A DNA stretch of 64,000 bases from Chryseobacterium culicis (GCF_900108365.1 NZ_FNWQ01000001.1:930001-994000), one strand, 5' to 3'. Shown: positions 34,046 through 44,103, numbered from the stretch's first letter. Program-made: numbers and translations. Notes: generated by a model not told the origin, from the sequence alone.

Positions 34046-34660
34046 ATGCCCCTCTACAGAGATTTTTCAGATGATAATGCCACGATTCTGGTTTGGAAAT
34101 ATGATGAAAGTGAAGAACTTGATATCAATCAGCTGCTGGAACCGGAAAATGCCGGTAAGGTAAAAGATTATCATCCTAAAAAATTATTGGAAGTCCTGAT
34201 GGTTCGTAAGCTCCTGAAAGGATTGAAGCCGGATGCTAAAATTTTATACAGAGAAAGAGAACCTTTTCTTTCGCCTAAGGATGCGGAAATTTCTATCACA
34301 CATTCCTTTCCTTTTGCGGCCATTGCTATTTCTAAAAATAAGATAGGAATAGATGTAGAAAAATTCAACCCTAAAATCTTAAGGGTGATTGATAAATTCA
34401 CCTATGAAAGTGAGCGCAGCTTCATTCCTGAAGACAAGGCGGATACTTTCTATACTATTATATGGAGTGTAAAAGAAAGTATGTACAAAATCCATCATTC
34501 AAAATACTGGTCTTTAAAAAAGAATTATGAAGTAAAGCCTTTTGAACTGAAGCATCTTCATAAAATAAGCTGCCGGGTATATGATGACGAGTTTTCTGAT
34601 GAATTCAAGGCCAGAGTAGAATTCTTCGATGATTACTGCTTTACGATTGTGGAGGAGTAG
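34046..34660 (+). CDS. 4'-phosphopantetheinyl transferase (Sfp-like)
   Basis: Transfers phosphopantetheine from CoA to a Ser of acyl or peptidyl carrier proteins. The 204-residue protein has the LMVRKLLKGLKPD segment, the FLSPKDAEISITHSFPFAAIAISKNKIGIDVE stretch with the metal-binding Asp-Glu, and WSVKESMYKIHHSK with the conserved KExxxK. The start at 34046 (MPLYRDFSDDN) follows a TATTTTTG promoter box; the ATG at 33959 lies before that box. It stands alone; it may serve the fatty acid carrier protein, as no polyketide genes are in the window. Its end overlaps the convergent FUSC gene by 20 bases. Confidence 0.88.
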   Translation: MPLYRDFSDDNATILVWKYDESEELDINQLLEPENAGKVKDYHPKKLLEVLMVRKLLKGLKPDAKILYREREPFLSPKDAEISITHSFPFAAIAISKNKIGIDVEKFNPKILRVIDKFTYESERSFIPEDKADTFYTIIWSVKESMYKIHHSKYWSLKKNYEVKPFELKHLHKISCRVYDDEFSDEFKARVEFFDDYCFTIVEE

Positions 34661-36905
34661 GATCTGTTTCGTTTTTGTATTTCTCGATCACTTTTCTCTG
34701 TTCTTTGGCTACGTCATAGATCAGTTCCAGAATGTCATGAATGTTTTTAAGCTCCGTTAAGTGGGACACTTTATCAGGATCTCTTCTGTCAACAATATCG
34801 TTTTCCTCAATCTCGGTTTTTCTTTTCAGAATCATATCCTCAATGGAAGAATCTTCCGGCTCCAGACGGCTTTCCATCTTTAGAGTTTCATTAATGTCAT
34901 TTCCATGAAGTAGGGCAGAGGTCTGTGTCATCTCTGATTCAATTTTTCTGCTCCAGCTGTCAGCATCTATTTCAGGATATTGCTCGCTGCTCTTTGAATA
35001 TTGTGATAAAGAAGCGGTATAGGCGGTAATCAGGTGAGAGGTGGCTACAAACTGATGAACAACTTCCAGTTTTTTCTGCTGGTTTTTAGGATCAGAAATC
35101 ATCCTTTGAAAATTATCGGAAAGGTTGGCTAAGGAAATGATTGCATTTTTTCGTTTTACCTTATAATCCTCAAGATCAAAATTTCCCTGCAGGAATTTAG
35201 AAATCACACTCTGGAAGTAGATGAGGTTATCTGCTGCAGATTTTTTCATCAGATCCAGGTTTTGGGTATGTTCCCAGACGGGAAGTACAATATAAGATAC
35301 TGCAAAAGCAATGATTCCGGCAATGACTGTATCAATAATTCTGTCTTTGAAGATAATATTGATTTTCCCGGGGTTTAAAAAATTAAAGCTCAGAAAAACA
35401 TAAATCGTCATGAATAATACCGCCCAAAAATACCGCCCCTTAAGGAAGCTGAAACACATGATCATACTGATCAGGAGAATAGCGAACAAAACTCCGTTAA
35501 TGTGTATAAAGTGCAGAATAGCATACGCAATGCTGGCTCCCGCAATGGTTCCGTAGAGACGGAGCAGATTTCTCTGCTTCGTAATAGAATAGGCTGGCTT
35601 TAGAATAGCGGTAATGGTAATTAAGATCCAATACGTATGACCCAATCCCCACAAATCGAACATGGAGAAAATATATCCCAGCATCAAAGCTGTCGTAATT
35701 CTAATAGCATGGCGGAAGTGTGAAGATGACAGTGAAATGTTATTCCTTAAAACCTTAGCATTTAATTTAGGTTCATTCGGCATAAATTTTCTGAGATCTA
35801 ATCCGGTGGATAAACTCTTCGCCAGTTTTATATTTTGGGAAAATACTTTATAAATCTCGTTGATTTCTTTGGTAATTTCATAGATACGCATCAGGATCTG
35901 ACGCAAAATCATAAAATTTTCCAGATTGTCAGGAGAAAGCTGTTTATTTCTAAGCTCGAAATAATTATAATTTAAATTCTTTAATTCCACATCCAGATCG
36001 GCCATTGGCTTTGCTCGGGTACCGCTTTGAAGCGCAATTCCGATATTGGTAATCTCTTCCGCCAACAGATTGAGATAATCATGAATATTAACCAGGATCA
36101 TGCTGTCCTCAAAGCTTTGCTGGAGCTTTTGATAGTCGCTTTCTGAGGTCATCAGCTTTTCGTGAAGGTCCATGGAATTCAGAAACATCAGCATCAATAG
36201 GCGGCTGGTTGTTGTAGATTCATTAACGATGGTTCTCGTTTTAAAAACTGTTTCTCTGGTATCTTCCTGCAGGTTTTTTATTTCAATCTGCTTTGCAATA
36301 ACCTGGGTAGTGAGCTTGTTAAAATCGGGATTTTTCTGATAATAATTGGCTTTGATCTTTAAAAAATCCGCGAGCTGGAGATAGTTTTCACCAATCATCT
36401 GGCTTGCCAGTTTATAAGGACGGATGGTGGTTACAATAAGAAATATAAGCAAGAACCATATACATCCGGAAGCAAAGATCAGAAGGCTTTTAAAGATATT
36501 GCTTCCGGTAAGATGTCCGTCAATAAAGATGGCAAGAACAACAAGAGATAGGGAGCCTACTGCGGCTAATCTCTGGCCATAAACGCCAATAAGGGAAAAG
36601 AACATTCCGAAGACAATGATCTCTGCAAGAACCAATACTTTGATATTCATCACCAGACTGGCGATGAGCGCTACCAATACAAAGCAGCAGATGGCAAAAG
36701 TAAGGGCATTTCTTCTTCGGATAAAAGGTCCCGGCTGGTCCGTAAGGGCGACAAAGCTGGTTCCGAGCGGAAAAAGGAAATATTCTTTCAGAATTCCAAA
36801 ATGGGCGAGGACTAAACAGGGCAGTACAGTAGCTAATGTAATTCTGATCGCAGAATATACATACTGACTGGTTACAAATTTTTTTAGCTCCGCAGAATAG
36901 TTCAT
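34641..36905 (-). CDS. FUSC-family inner membrane protein (YccS/YhfK-like)
   Basis: A 754-residue protein with two blocks of about five to six membrane helices (roughly 15-170 and 390-520) joined by a long soluble coiled-coil domain, and ending in a second soluble region of about 200 residues with a charged tail. This arrangement matches YccS/AaeB-like FUSC proteins, proposed to export aromatic acids or other organic anions. The start is taken at ATG 36905 (MNYSAELKKF) because a TATTTTTG box ends 4 bases upstream; a longer reading would start in the spacer. Its end overlaps the phosphopantetheinyl transferase gene by 20 bases. Confidence 0.88.
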   Translation of the reverse strand: MNYSAELKKFVTSQYVYSAIRITLATVLPCLVLAHFGILKEYFLFPLGTSFVALTDQPGPFIRRRNALTFAICCFVLVALIASLVMNIKVLVLAEIIVFGMFFSLIGVYGQRLAAVGSLSLVVLAIFIDGHLTGSNIFKSLLIFASGCIWFLLIFLIVTTIRPYKLASQMIGENYLQLADFLKIKANYYQKNPDFNKLTTQVIAKQIEIKNLQEDTRETVFKTRTIVNESTTTSRLLMLMFLNSMDLHEKLMTSESDYQKLQQSFEDSMILVNIHDYLNLLAEEITNIGIALQSGTRAKPMADLDVELKNLNYNYFELRNKQLSPDNLENFMILRQILMRIYEITKEINEIYKVFSQNIKLAKSLSTGLDLRKFMPNEPKLNAKVLRNNISLSSSHFRHAIRITTALMLGYIFSMFDLWGLGHTYWILITITAILKPAYSITKQRNLLRLYGTIAGASIAYAILHFIHINGVLFAILLISMIMCFSFLKGRYFWAVLFMTIYVFLSFNFLNPGKINIIFKDRIIDTVIAGIIAFAVSYIVLPVWEHTQNLDLMKKSAADNLIYFQSVISKFLQGNFDLEDYKVKRKNAIISLANLSDNFQRMISDPKNQQKKLEVVHQFVATSHLITAYTASLSQYSKSSEQYPEIDADSWSRKIESEMTQTSALLHGNDINETLKMESRLEPEDSSIEDMILKRKTEIEENDIVDRRDPDKVSHLTELKNIHDILELIYDVAKEQRKVIEKYKNETDPTPPQS

Positions 36906-36909
36906 CTTA

Positions 36910-36917
36910 CAAAAATA
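36910..36917 (-). promoter_or_regulatory. -7 promoter box of the FUSC gene (leaderless)
   Basis: On the minus strand TATTTTTG is followed by TAAG and then ATG 36905-36903, so 4 bases separate box and start. Confidence 0.55.
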
Positions 36918-37010
36918 GCTATTGAATTTAAGAAAATCGCCATAAAAAAAAGACTTTTGTAAACTTAATATTATATTTTTAGCCACCTGAATATATTATC
37001 AGGCCAATTA

Positions 37011-37129
37011 AATTGACAAGCGCAGCGTATTGACGATTTATAAGTCAATAGTGAATTTTTGCTTCGCAAAGTGAATGGTGAGTTTTTTTAACGGTTTCAA
37101 AAATTGACGAGCGTAGCGGATTGACGATT
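37011..37129. repeat. Direct repeat pair AATTGACnAGCGnAGCG
   Basis: Two copies of a 28-base unit (37011-37038 and 37102-37129; 25 of 28 positions agree) that begins AATTGAC and ends ATTGACGATT, with GCGCAGCG or GCGTAGCG in the middle, flank a hairpin TTTGCTTCGCAAA-like stretch (TTGCTTCGCAA). All lie in the spacer between the FUSC start and the end of porV. Confidence 0.6.
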
Positions 37130-37140
37130 GACCATTCACA

Positions 37141-37171
37141 AAAAAAGCCTCATACGAGATGAGGCTTTTTT
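37141..37171. terminator. Terminator of porV
   Basis: A perfect 13-bp stem (37141-37153 with 37159-37171, loop of 5) with A-run on one side and T-run on the other. It lies 20 bases past the porV stop on the minus strand. Confidence 0.8.
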
Positions 37172-37190
37172 ATATAGCGGGTGCTTTTTT

Positions 37191-38354
37191 TTAACGGTCA
37201 TTATTGGATGTTTCATCTCCAATGTTCCAGGTAAGACCGAAACGAAGTGTGTTATCCAAGGCGCTGTTAATTTTAGACATATTGATAAGGTAAGAAAGAT
37301 CCAGTCCGAAAGAACGGTATTTTAATCCTATACCGGCTGTAGCAAACTGTCTTGCTCCCTGCTCTTCACTTTCATGGAAGTAACCTCCTCTTACAGAAAA
37401 CGCATTGTCATATGAATATTCCAGGGCACCACTGTACATGATGCTGTTTTTATTTTTGAAAGACTTGCCGATACCAGCCATTGGCCCTACATTTGGAATC
37501 TGGTAGATGGGCTGTCTGGTATTTGGATCTATTCCTGCATATTCAGATCCCGGAACTAAAAGTTTTGAACCTTCTACAGAAATTCCTACTCTGTTCATAT
37601 CATCCAGATACATATCATAGCCAACCCCTAATCTTGCCATGGTCGGAAGATAAGATCTTGATTCTTCATTTCCTGTATAATCCAGCTTTGGACCTAAGTT
37701 CTGAATTGCCAGACCTGCGTTTATTTTACCGTCATATCCACCAATACTGGAGAATCTAGGAGAGGTATAATATCCTGAAACGTCTACCGCGAAACTGTTG
37801 GCCGCTTTAAGTGTAGTATCTGTATTGAATCCTCCGGCTAAGTCTGAACGGATGAATCTACCGGTAACAGCACCAGAGAAGGAATCAGAAAGCTTTAAGG
37901 CGTAAGCAACGTCAATGGAGAATTCGTTTGGTTTTGATGTACCCATTGATGCAATTTCTGTCCCTACCAGCTGAGTCAGGTCTACCTGTCCCATATTGAA
38001 ATAATAGATACTTGCAGAGATTGTAGATCTTTCTTCCTGCCCCAAAAACTTATGAAACGAAGCATATAATAAGAATACATCATTGGTAAGTTTTCCCATA
38101 TAAGGCGTATAGTTAAGACCTACGGAAGAACTTGTCCTGCTGAAAGGATATTTAGCCGCATTCCAGAACTGTGAAAATGCATCCGGAGAGGTTACCACCC
38201 CTTGATCTCCCATACCTCCTGATCTCGCGTCAGGTGCAATTCTTAGGAAAGGAGCTCCGGTTAGAACTGGGTTTACTTTACCTAAATCTTGCGAATAGCC
38301 TAAAAAACCAGCACTCAAACCAAATCCTAAAAGCAGTTTAGTAGTTAAATTCAT
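37191..38354 (-). CDS. porV: Type IX secretion outer-membrane protein PorV (LptO)
   Basis: PorV is a 14-strand FadL-like barrel that carries type IX cargo from the translocon to the PorU signal peptidase complex. The 387-residue protein has a signal peptide (cleavage near YSQDL, residue 21-22), the PorV start GAPFLRIAPDARSGGMGDQGVVTSPDAFSQFWNAAKYPFSRTSS, repeated amphipathic strands and a C-terminal aromatic strand (TLRFGLTWNIG). It follows porU by 59 bases on the same strand, the order seen in other flavobacteria. A terminator follows. Confidence 0.94.
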   Translation of the reverse strand: MNLTTKLLLGFGLSAGFLGYSQDLGKVNPVLTGAPFLRIAPDARSGGMGDQGVVTSPDAFSQFWNAAKYPFSRTSSSVGLNYTPYMGKLTNDVFLLYASFHKFLGQEERSTISASIYYFNMGQVDLTQLVGTEIASMGTSKPNEFSIDVAYALKLSDSFSGAVTGRFIRSDLAGGFNTDTTLKAANSFAVDVSGYYTSPRFSSIGGYDGKINAGLAIQNLGPKLDYTGNEESRSYLPTMARLGVGYDMYLDDMNRVGISVEGSKLLVPGSEYAGIDPNTRQPIYQIPNVGPMAGIGKSFKNKNSIMYSGALEYSYDNAFSVRGGYFHESEEQGARQFATAGIGLKYRSFGLDLSYLINMSKINSALDNTLRFGLTWNIGDETSNNDR

Positions 38355-38413
38355 ATGTTGTCTTTTATATATTATCAGTTTTTTATTAATATTATTGTCT
38401 ATGTATTATTTAA

Positions 38414-41400
38414 TTATTTCAAAAGTACCATTTTTTCTACAGCTGTAGCACTTCCTTTGCATTTTTCTTGATTTTGACTTTTTGCAAATATCTTAAAAAT
38501 ATACGTACCTTTTGCTACTGTAGCACCAAAATCATCTCTTCCGTCCCATTCTATTGCCTGACGGGGCGTTCTAAAGCCCTGTAGGAAAGGTTCTGCTACC
38601 ACCGGCTGAGATAAAGTTCTTACCAATCTTCCGGTAATGGTATAAATTTGTACGTTCACATCCAGAATATCATCACAGTTGTGCTCAAACTGAATATAGG
38701 TTTTGTTCGTAAATGGATTTGGCCAGTTCAGCGGGCGATTGATAACCAGGTGCTGATCTGCTTCATCCTTAACTTCAAAGTTTAACGTAGCAGTTGTAGA
38801 ATTATTGTTTATGTCCCAAACTTTAAATGTTAATTGGTGCTGACCCACTGCAAGATTTCTGAAAGGATAGGTTACATTTCCTTTCTGAAAATCGGCAAGG
38901 CTCGGATTTAAACATCCGTTTCCTTCTCCTGCAGCGTAAAAATCGTTCAGAACAACGGTGTTGATAATCTGCCCGTCCAGATACACTGTAATATCATGAC
39001 CCACTCCTGAGCCTGTAGAGTTGATCCCAGTATCATCCGTAAGACAGGCAAGAAGCATTGGATTTTGGTTGGTAATACCGCCATCAGCAAAATTGGTATT
39101 GTTCATATACAGTTTTACTTTGGGAGGTTGATTATCATTAATTCCGTTAGGGTTGATATCCCCTACCTGTACAGCCTGATTATTGAAAACATCTGTTGAT
39201 TTATTATCTGCATAGGTTAAAATTCTTCCCTGGCCTACAGCATAGTTAATGTCTTTAGGAACATAGAACTCAGTGGTGAATACGCCGTTTACAGCAGTTC
39301 CGGCAGCTTTTACAATAGCACTTCCTTCTTCAGTATAATCTAATACAGGAGCTAGAGCACCATTGTTGTTTAATGTTTTTTTATTTAATCTCTTATCAAA
39401 AATATTGATGCTTACCCTACCGTTAAAAGTATTGTTCAGCGTTCCGTTGGGATTGTTGATATGTCCTTTTATTTTAACAAAATCCAAACCTCTTATCAAA
39501 CCAGGAACCGGAGTTTCAATATTATCAATGACCAGAAGTCTTTGAGGTCTGCTCAGTTTCATGGCAGGGTCACCCAGGAAGTTTACCTTTAAGTGGTTAT
39601 TATTGGGGCCCTTTTGTTTTTTAGCAATTAAGTGGGCATTTCCTAAAGAGTTAAAATCATCATTGGTTAATTTAAATATATTTTGAGTAAATGTATTGCT
39701 GAAATCACGCCCGTAATCTACCCCGATGGCACGGCTGGAAGTAATCATTGTTGATGCACCGCCCTGCTTCATTTTCAGGAACTGTTCTCCTACAGAGTTG
39801 GTTGAAGGTTCGTCCCAAAGTGTAAATTCACACGTGATGGTAGAAACAAACGGGAATCTGCTGTATACATTGGAAAAGTTATTGGCATTCTGAACCTCAG
39901 TACTTGTCAGTACCCTTTCCTGTGCCCAGCCGTTGATTCCTCCGTGCCCGAAATAAAACAGATATAAACTGTTCCCGATCGCATTGGAAATAGCCTGGTT
40001 TACCTGCGGATATCTTCGTCCTCCGGAAGTGCTCTGAGAAGGGAAGGCGTCCATGTATAATTTTTTGACGTTATATTCTTTCAGATCAGTGGAGCTGGAT
40101 TGTTCAAATATACTCGCCAGAGAAGTATTCATTACATTGTGGAACGGGCTTCCCCCTTCATTGTTGTCATCCACTACGAAATCAAGCCGCATACGCCAGT
40201 CTCCGAACGGACTCGATTGCCCCTGAAGAGCGTTATAATAAGCCAGCGTCTTATTGATCATATCTCCGGCTTCGCTTACATTCGCAGCAGGAATTCTTCC
40301 TACGGGAAGGTCAGGAAGATTGTTTTCAATTAATAAAGTTGTCTGCGGCTTGGTCATTACAATATAATCATCCGTTACAAATGATGATACATAATCTGAA
40401 GACTGTTCACTCTGGTAGCTAGGAACAACATTGGTGTTATTCGGAATCCTGTTTTTATAATCATAGGAAGCATCTCCCAGAATAAATACATACTGAAGCC
40501 TTCCAAGAGGAGTGTTCAGTTTGCTGACAAAATCTCTTATGGCGGTAAGATCTTTACTTCCGCTTCCATACTCCTCATAGATCTTATTAATGTCTACAAT
40601 CTCGACCTTATAATTATGATTGGTCTGATGGTAATTGGCAATTCTCTGTGCCTGGCCCATCATTTCAGGGACCGTCAGGATCAGATAATCTACAGCCTGA
40701 ATAGCAGAAAGATTCTGATTGGATATTCTTCCTACAAATTGCGGGCTGAATGCCGCATCCGAACGGAATGCTACAAATTCATTATTAAAGTTGGGATCAG
40801 AAGCTGTGTATGCAAAGTTGAAAAATCCTGCTCCGGCTTTATTCACCCTTTTGTTGACATTGGTAATGTCTGTCACATCCCATACCTGCTCTATATTTGC
40901 AGCATTGCTGATACTGAATCCATAGCTTGTATTGCTTCCACTTACAATAGAGTAATCTCTGAAGTTCATCTGTGAACCATTGAAGGCAAGATTTTCTTTA
41001 TACTGAATTTCTACATAGTCAAAATAGAAAGTTCCGTTAGGGTTTGTAGAAATATCAGGATTCAGAACGATCGTAAACTGATTTCCGGTAAGATTGGTAA
41101 GACTTCCGGTAAATGTTACAGGATAATAAATATATTGATAGCTTGAAGTATCCGTTGGGATGGTCTGCAGCGGATGAGGAGTTAAATTATTAATTTTAAA
41201 ACCAATCGTATTCTGCTGGGCATTGTAGCCGACTACCTGTGTTCTGTATCGGATAACATCATTAGCCTGGATAGGAGAGTTGGTGGTAAACGTTATTGTT
41301 TTTTCATTGATGAAAGGAGTTTCTTCCACCCATGTTCTCCCTACTTTTAAAAGGTTTTTCTGATCTTTGTTGATTACCTGATAATTGTCATATCTTGTAA

Positions 41401-42316
41401 TCAGCTGGGCAGGAAGATTTCCGTCAACTGTTGAAATCCTTTTTCCGGCACCTTTGTCAAAGTTGATATAGTAATAAGAAAAATCTTCATAGATATTTTT
41501 GACATTGTTGCTTCTTTCGCTGAAGCGGGTGTCTTTTCTCTTGAAGCCGTTTCCGTTGGAAGTATCATAAAGGTTATATCCGTCCGGACCCTGGGCATAG
41601 AAAAGAGCATAATCATTGTCATTCCAAACGCCGTCATCTTCACCTACTACCTGAATAGAATTTTCCTGTAAAGCGCCATATCTTGCATCCTGATTAAATT
41701 CGGGAAGCATAAGACCTCCGTTTCCATATATTCTGAAATTTTTAGGGTTTACAGAAGCCGGATTAATTCCGTTGTCTTTTAAAAACTGCGATGTAATTTT
41801 GAATACGCCGGATTTATCTACCTTTATTTTGTAGAAGTTTCCACTTGACAGCGGGTTTACGGTAGTTCCTATTTTATTAACCGTTCCTGTAGTATTTACA
41901 AATGAAGCCGCTTCAGTAACATTAAACGAAGATAATCTCTGAACACGCCCTTTTACATTTTTAAAGAGAGCAATATTAATGCTGGCATAGTTTTCTCCAT
42001 CCAGATTATAATAGGAAACATCTGCCACGTCATAGTCCGGAAGTCTGCCTTTATCCAGTTCAAATAATTCCTGATTGGATACGTTTTCCCAGACAAGATC
42101 TGAAATTTTCAGCTGCTTTTCTCCGATTTTTTGCTTGGTTGTTATAAAAACATTATTTTGGCTGAAAGAAAAACCCTCATTTGTAAAATTAGGAAGATTC
42201 AATTTTGTGTCACCAAAATCCTGGATTTTAGAGCCGTTCCATTCTATGGTATTTCTCTGAGCGTAAAGTGTTGATGCAAAAGCGATTAAAGATAGAAGCG
42301 TAATTTTTCGTCTCAT
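38414..42316 (-). CDS. porU: Type IX secretion C25 peptidase PorU
   Basis: PorU removes the C-terminal signal of type IX cargo at the cell surface and links the cargo to lipopolysaccharide. The 1300-residue protein has a signal peptide (ASTLYAQ, residue 20), a long beta-rich N-terminal region with a 'YPV' barrel-like part, the gingipain-type C25 domain with the catalytic His791 in LFYFGHGG and Cys829 in TITCEFTLWDEP, then Ig-like folds and a C-terminal type IX-style domain starting NWPNPFTNKTYIQFEHN and ending EKMVLLK. It is divergent from gldJ, whose start lies 164 bases away, and is followed by porV. Confidence 0.95.
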   Translation of the reverse strand: MRRKITLLSLIAFASTLYAQRNTIEWNGSKIQDFGDTKLNLPNFTNEGFSFSQNNVFITTKQKIGEKQLKISDLVWENVSNQELFELDKGRLPDYDVADVSYYNLDGENYASINIALFKNVKGRVQRLSSFNVTEAASFVNTTGTVNKIGTTVNPLSSGNFYKIKVDKSGVFKITSQFLKDNGINPASVNPKNFRIYGNGGLMLPEFNQDARYGALQENSIQVVGEDDGVWNDNDYALFYAQGPDGYNLYDTSNGNGFKRKDTRFSERSNNVKNIYEDFSYYYINFDKGAGKRISTVDGNLPAQLITRYDNYQVINKDQKNLLKVGRTWVEETPFINEKTITFTTNSPIQANDVIRYRTQVVGYNAQQNTIGFKINNLTPHPLQTIPTDTSSYQYIYYPVTFTGSLTNLTGNQFTIVLNPDISTNPNGTFYFDYVEIQYKENLAFNGSQMNFRDYSIVSGSNTSYGFSISNAANIEQVWDVTDITNVNKRVNKAGAGFFNFAYTASDPNFNNEFVAFRSDAAFSPQFVGRISNQNLSAIQAVDYLILTVPEMMGQAQRIANYHQTNHNYKVEIVDINKIYEEYGSGSKDLTAIRDFVSKLNTPLGRLQYVFILGDASYDYKNRIPNNTNVVPSYQSEQSSDYVSSFVTDDYIVMTKPQTTLLIENNLPDLPVGRIPAANVSEAGDMINKTLAYYNALQGQSSPFGDWRMRLDFVVDDNNEGGSPFHNVMNTSLASIFEQSSSTDLKEYNVKKLYMDAFPSQSTSGGRRYPQVNQAISNAIGNSLYLFYFGHGGINGWAQERVLTSTEVQNANNFSNVYSRFPFVSTITCEFTLWDEPSTNSVGEQFLKMKQGGASTMITSSRAIGVDYGRDFSNTFTQNIFKLTNDDFNSLGNAHLIAKKQKGPNNNHLKVNFLGDPAMKLSRPQRLLVIDNIETPVPGLIRGLDFVKIKGHINNPNGTLNNTFNGRVSINIFDKRLNKKTLNNNGALAPVLDYTEEGSAIVKAAGTAVNGVFTTEFYVPKDINYAVGQGRILTYADNKSTDVFNNQAVQVGDINPNGINDNQPPKVKLYMNNTNFADGGITNQNPMLLACLTDDTGINSTGSGVGHDITVYLDGQIINTVVLNDFYAAGEGNGCLNPSLADFQKGNVTYPFRNLAVGQHQLTFKVWDINNNSTTATLNFEVKDEADQHLVINRPLNWPNPFTNKTYIQFEHNCDDILDVNVQIYTITGRLVRTLSQPVVAEPFLQGFRTPRQAIEWDGRDDFGATVAKGTYIFKIFAKSQNQEKCKGSATAVEKMVLLK

Positions 42317-42455
42317 GTTTACTATTGAAATTGCTAAATTACAAAATAAATGAAAATTTTAGAATTAAATTGTGATACAATAAAATTAATTTGTTAACGT
42401 TTTTCAAAAAAATCAAATGTTTACTTGATTTATTGAATAATTTATTTTTTCTTTG

Positions 42456-42462
42456 TACTTTG
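42456..42462 (+). promoter_or_regulatory. Probable -7 region of gldJ
   Basis: TACTTTG in the context CTTTGTACTTTG, the same one-base-short form of TAnnTTTG as before the graspetide genes. It lies 18 bases before the gldJ ATG. Confidence 0.35.
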
Positions 42463-42480
42463 AAAATATTTATATCGACT

Positions 42481-44082
42481 ATGAAAAAACTAAAGTTGTT
42501 TTCATTAATAGCATTAAGTTCTACACTTGCATTAACCAGCTGTGGCGGATCGGGAACCAGCAAAGGTGGCGGTACCAAAAAATTTGTCAGTAAAACAGGT
42601 TGGAAACCAAACGAAAAACAAGGTTGGTTTTTTGCAGGAAAGCAACAAAAGCAGAAGGGGTGGCCTGGAATGGTATATGTAGAAGGTGGAACTTTTACAA
42701 TGGGATTAGTGAAAGATGATGTTATGCACGATTGGAATAACACGCCTCGCAGAATGCAGGTAAGTTCATTCTTTATCGGAGAAACAGAAATTACTAACTA
42801 CGAATACCGTGAATACCTTACATGGTTGAAGTATGTATTTCCACCAAGTGACCCTAGTTTTAAGGAGATCTATAACGGTGCTTTACCAGATACCTTATTA
42901 TGGGACAACAAATTAGCAAGAAACGATTATAACGAAACGTATCTGCGTTCTCCGGAATTCGATTACTATCCGGTTGTAGGCGTTTCCTGGACTCAGGCCA
43001 ACAGATACTGCGAATGGCTTTCAGACAGAGCCAATGAAAAAGCTTTGATGCAGGCCGGTATTATTGCCAAAGACTTATATATCAACGAATCCAACAACCA
43101 GGGAGGTACTGCATTCAATATGGATAAATTCAAATCCAATGATCCTGAAATGCAGGGATATATTAATGAAAAAAGAATGCAGCAAAAAACTGGTATGAAA
43201 ACAACCAACCAGAGATTGCTTGCCGCTAACAGAGCTCCGAATGCTGCAATGGTACAGAAGTTCAGACTTCCTACTGAAGTAGAATGGGAATATGCAGCTC
43301 TTGGTATGGCTAAAACCAGAGAATACAACCAATACCTGGGTAAAAAACCTGAAATCGAAAGATTAAGAGGTACTAAAGGAAGAGACAGAGGAATGTTCCT
43401 TGAAAACTTCAAAATGGGTAAAGGAGACTATTCCGGTATCGCAGGATGGAAGAATGACGGATCTGCTCAGACTTCTGACGTAAGACAGTATCCATCTAAT
43501 GATCTTGGTATTTATGGTATGTTCGGTAACGTTGCAGAATGGACTGCAGATGTTTACAGACCAATCATTGATGAAGATTATAATGATTTCAACTACTATA
43601 GAGGAAATATGCCTCAGGCGATCGTAAGAAACGGAGACGGTACTTACAAAATGATCGACGAAGGTTCTATCAAATATGATACGCTTGCTGACGGAAGATT
43701 AGTATACAAAGGACTTCCGGGACAATTTGAAAGACAAACGATTGCTGACTACAGAAACTATAGAGATGGTGACAGACAGTCTTCTTTAGAATATTACAGA
43801 GCTTCTGATTCTGCTTCAGGATTCGATATGTACAATTCTCCTAAGACAAGCTTTGTTGTAGATGGAAATGGTAGAGTAAAATTACAGAAAGATACCAAAG
43901 AGAGAACTTCAGGAATTTCTAACGAAGTTAGAGTAGTAAAAGGAGGCTCTTGGCAGGATACAGCTTATTGGCTGGACCCGGGACAAAGAAGATATAAAAA
44001 TCAAAACAGAGCTTATGGTTGGGTAGGATTCCGTGTTGCACAGGATGCCAGAACCAGCGATAAGAGTAGAACTAGAAGATAA
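42481..44082 (+). CDS. gldJ: Gliding motility / type IX secretion lipoprotein GldJ
   Basis: GldJ is an outer-membrane lipoprotein related to formylglycine-generating enzyme (SUMF1) folds and needed for gliding and for stable GldK in type IX secretion. The 533-residue protein has a lipobox LTSC at Cys21, a Gly/Ser/Lys linker, then the sulfatase-modifying fold (MVYVEGGTFTMGLVKDD, SSFFIGETEITNYEYREYLTWL, WTQANRYCEWLSD, FGNVAEWTADVY, VKGGSWQDTAYWLDPGQRRY, WVGFRVAQD). The start at 42481 gives a proper lipoprotein signal; the in-frame ATG at 42391 would precede it with 30 unrelated residues. Divergent from porU and followed by a terminator and murF. Confidence 0.95.
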   Translation: MKKLKLFSLIALSSTLALTSCGGSGTSKGGGTKKFVSKTGWKPNEKQGWFFAGKQQKQKGWPGMVYVEGGTFTMGLVKDDVMHDWNNTPRRMQVSSFFIGETEITNYEYREYLTWLKYVFPPSDPSFKEIYNGALPDTLLWDNKLARNDYNETYLRSPEFDYYPVVGVSWTQANRYCEWLSDRANEKALMQAGIIAKDLYINESNNQGGTAFNMDKFKSNDPEMQGYINEKRMQQKTGMKTTNQRLLAANRAPNAAMVQKFRLPTEVEWEYAALGMAKTREYNQYLGKKPEIERLRGTKGRDRGMFLENFKMGKGDYSGIAGWKNDGSAQTSDVRQYPSNDLGIYGMFGNVAEWTADVYRPIIDEDYNDFNYYRGNMPQAIVRNGDGTYKMIDEGSIKYDTLADGRLVYKGLPGQFERQTIADYRNYRDGDRQSSLEYYRASDSASGFDMYNSPKTSFVVDGNGRVKLQKDTKERTSGISNEVRVVKGGSWQDTAYWLDPGQRRYKNQNRAYGWVGFRVAQDARTSDKSRTRR

Positions 44083-44103
44083 TATTTATCAAAAAATACT
44101 TAT

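Noticed and set aside
34046..34660. Phosphopantetheinyl transferase as sign of a polyketide or peptide synthetase cluster
   Set aside because: No modular synthase, carrier protein or tailoring genes nearby; a single such enzyme can serve fatty acid synthesis.
40616..40975. 119-codon plus-strand frame with many cysteines inside porU
   Set aside because: Shadow of porU; porU codes without a break through this stretch.
42339..42743. Open frame on the minus strand over the gldJ start
   Set aside because: Antisense to gldJ and the porU-gldJ control region; low-complexity hydrophobic translation.
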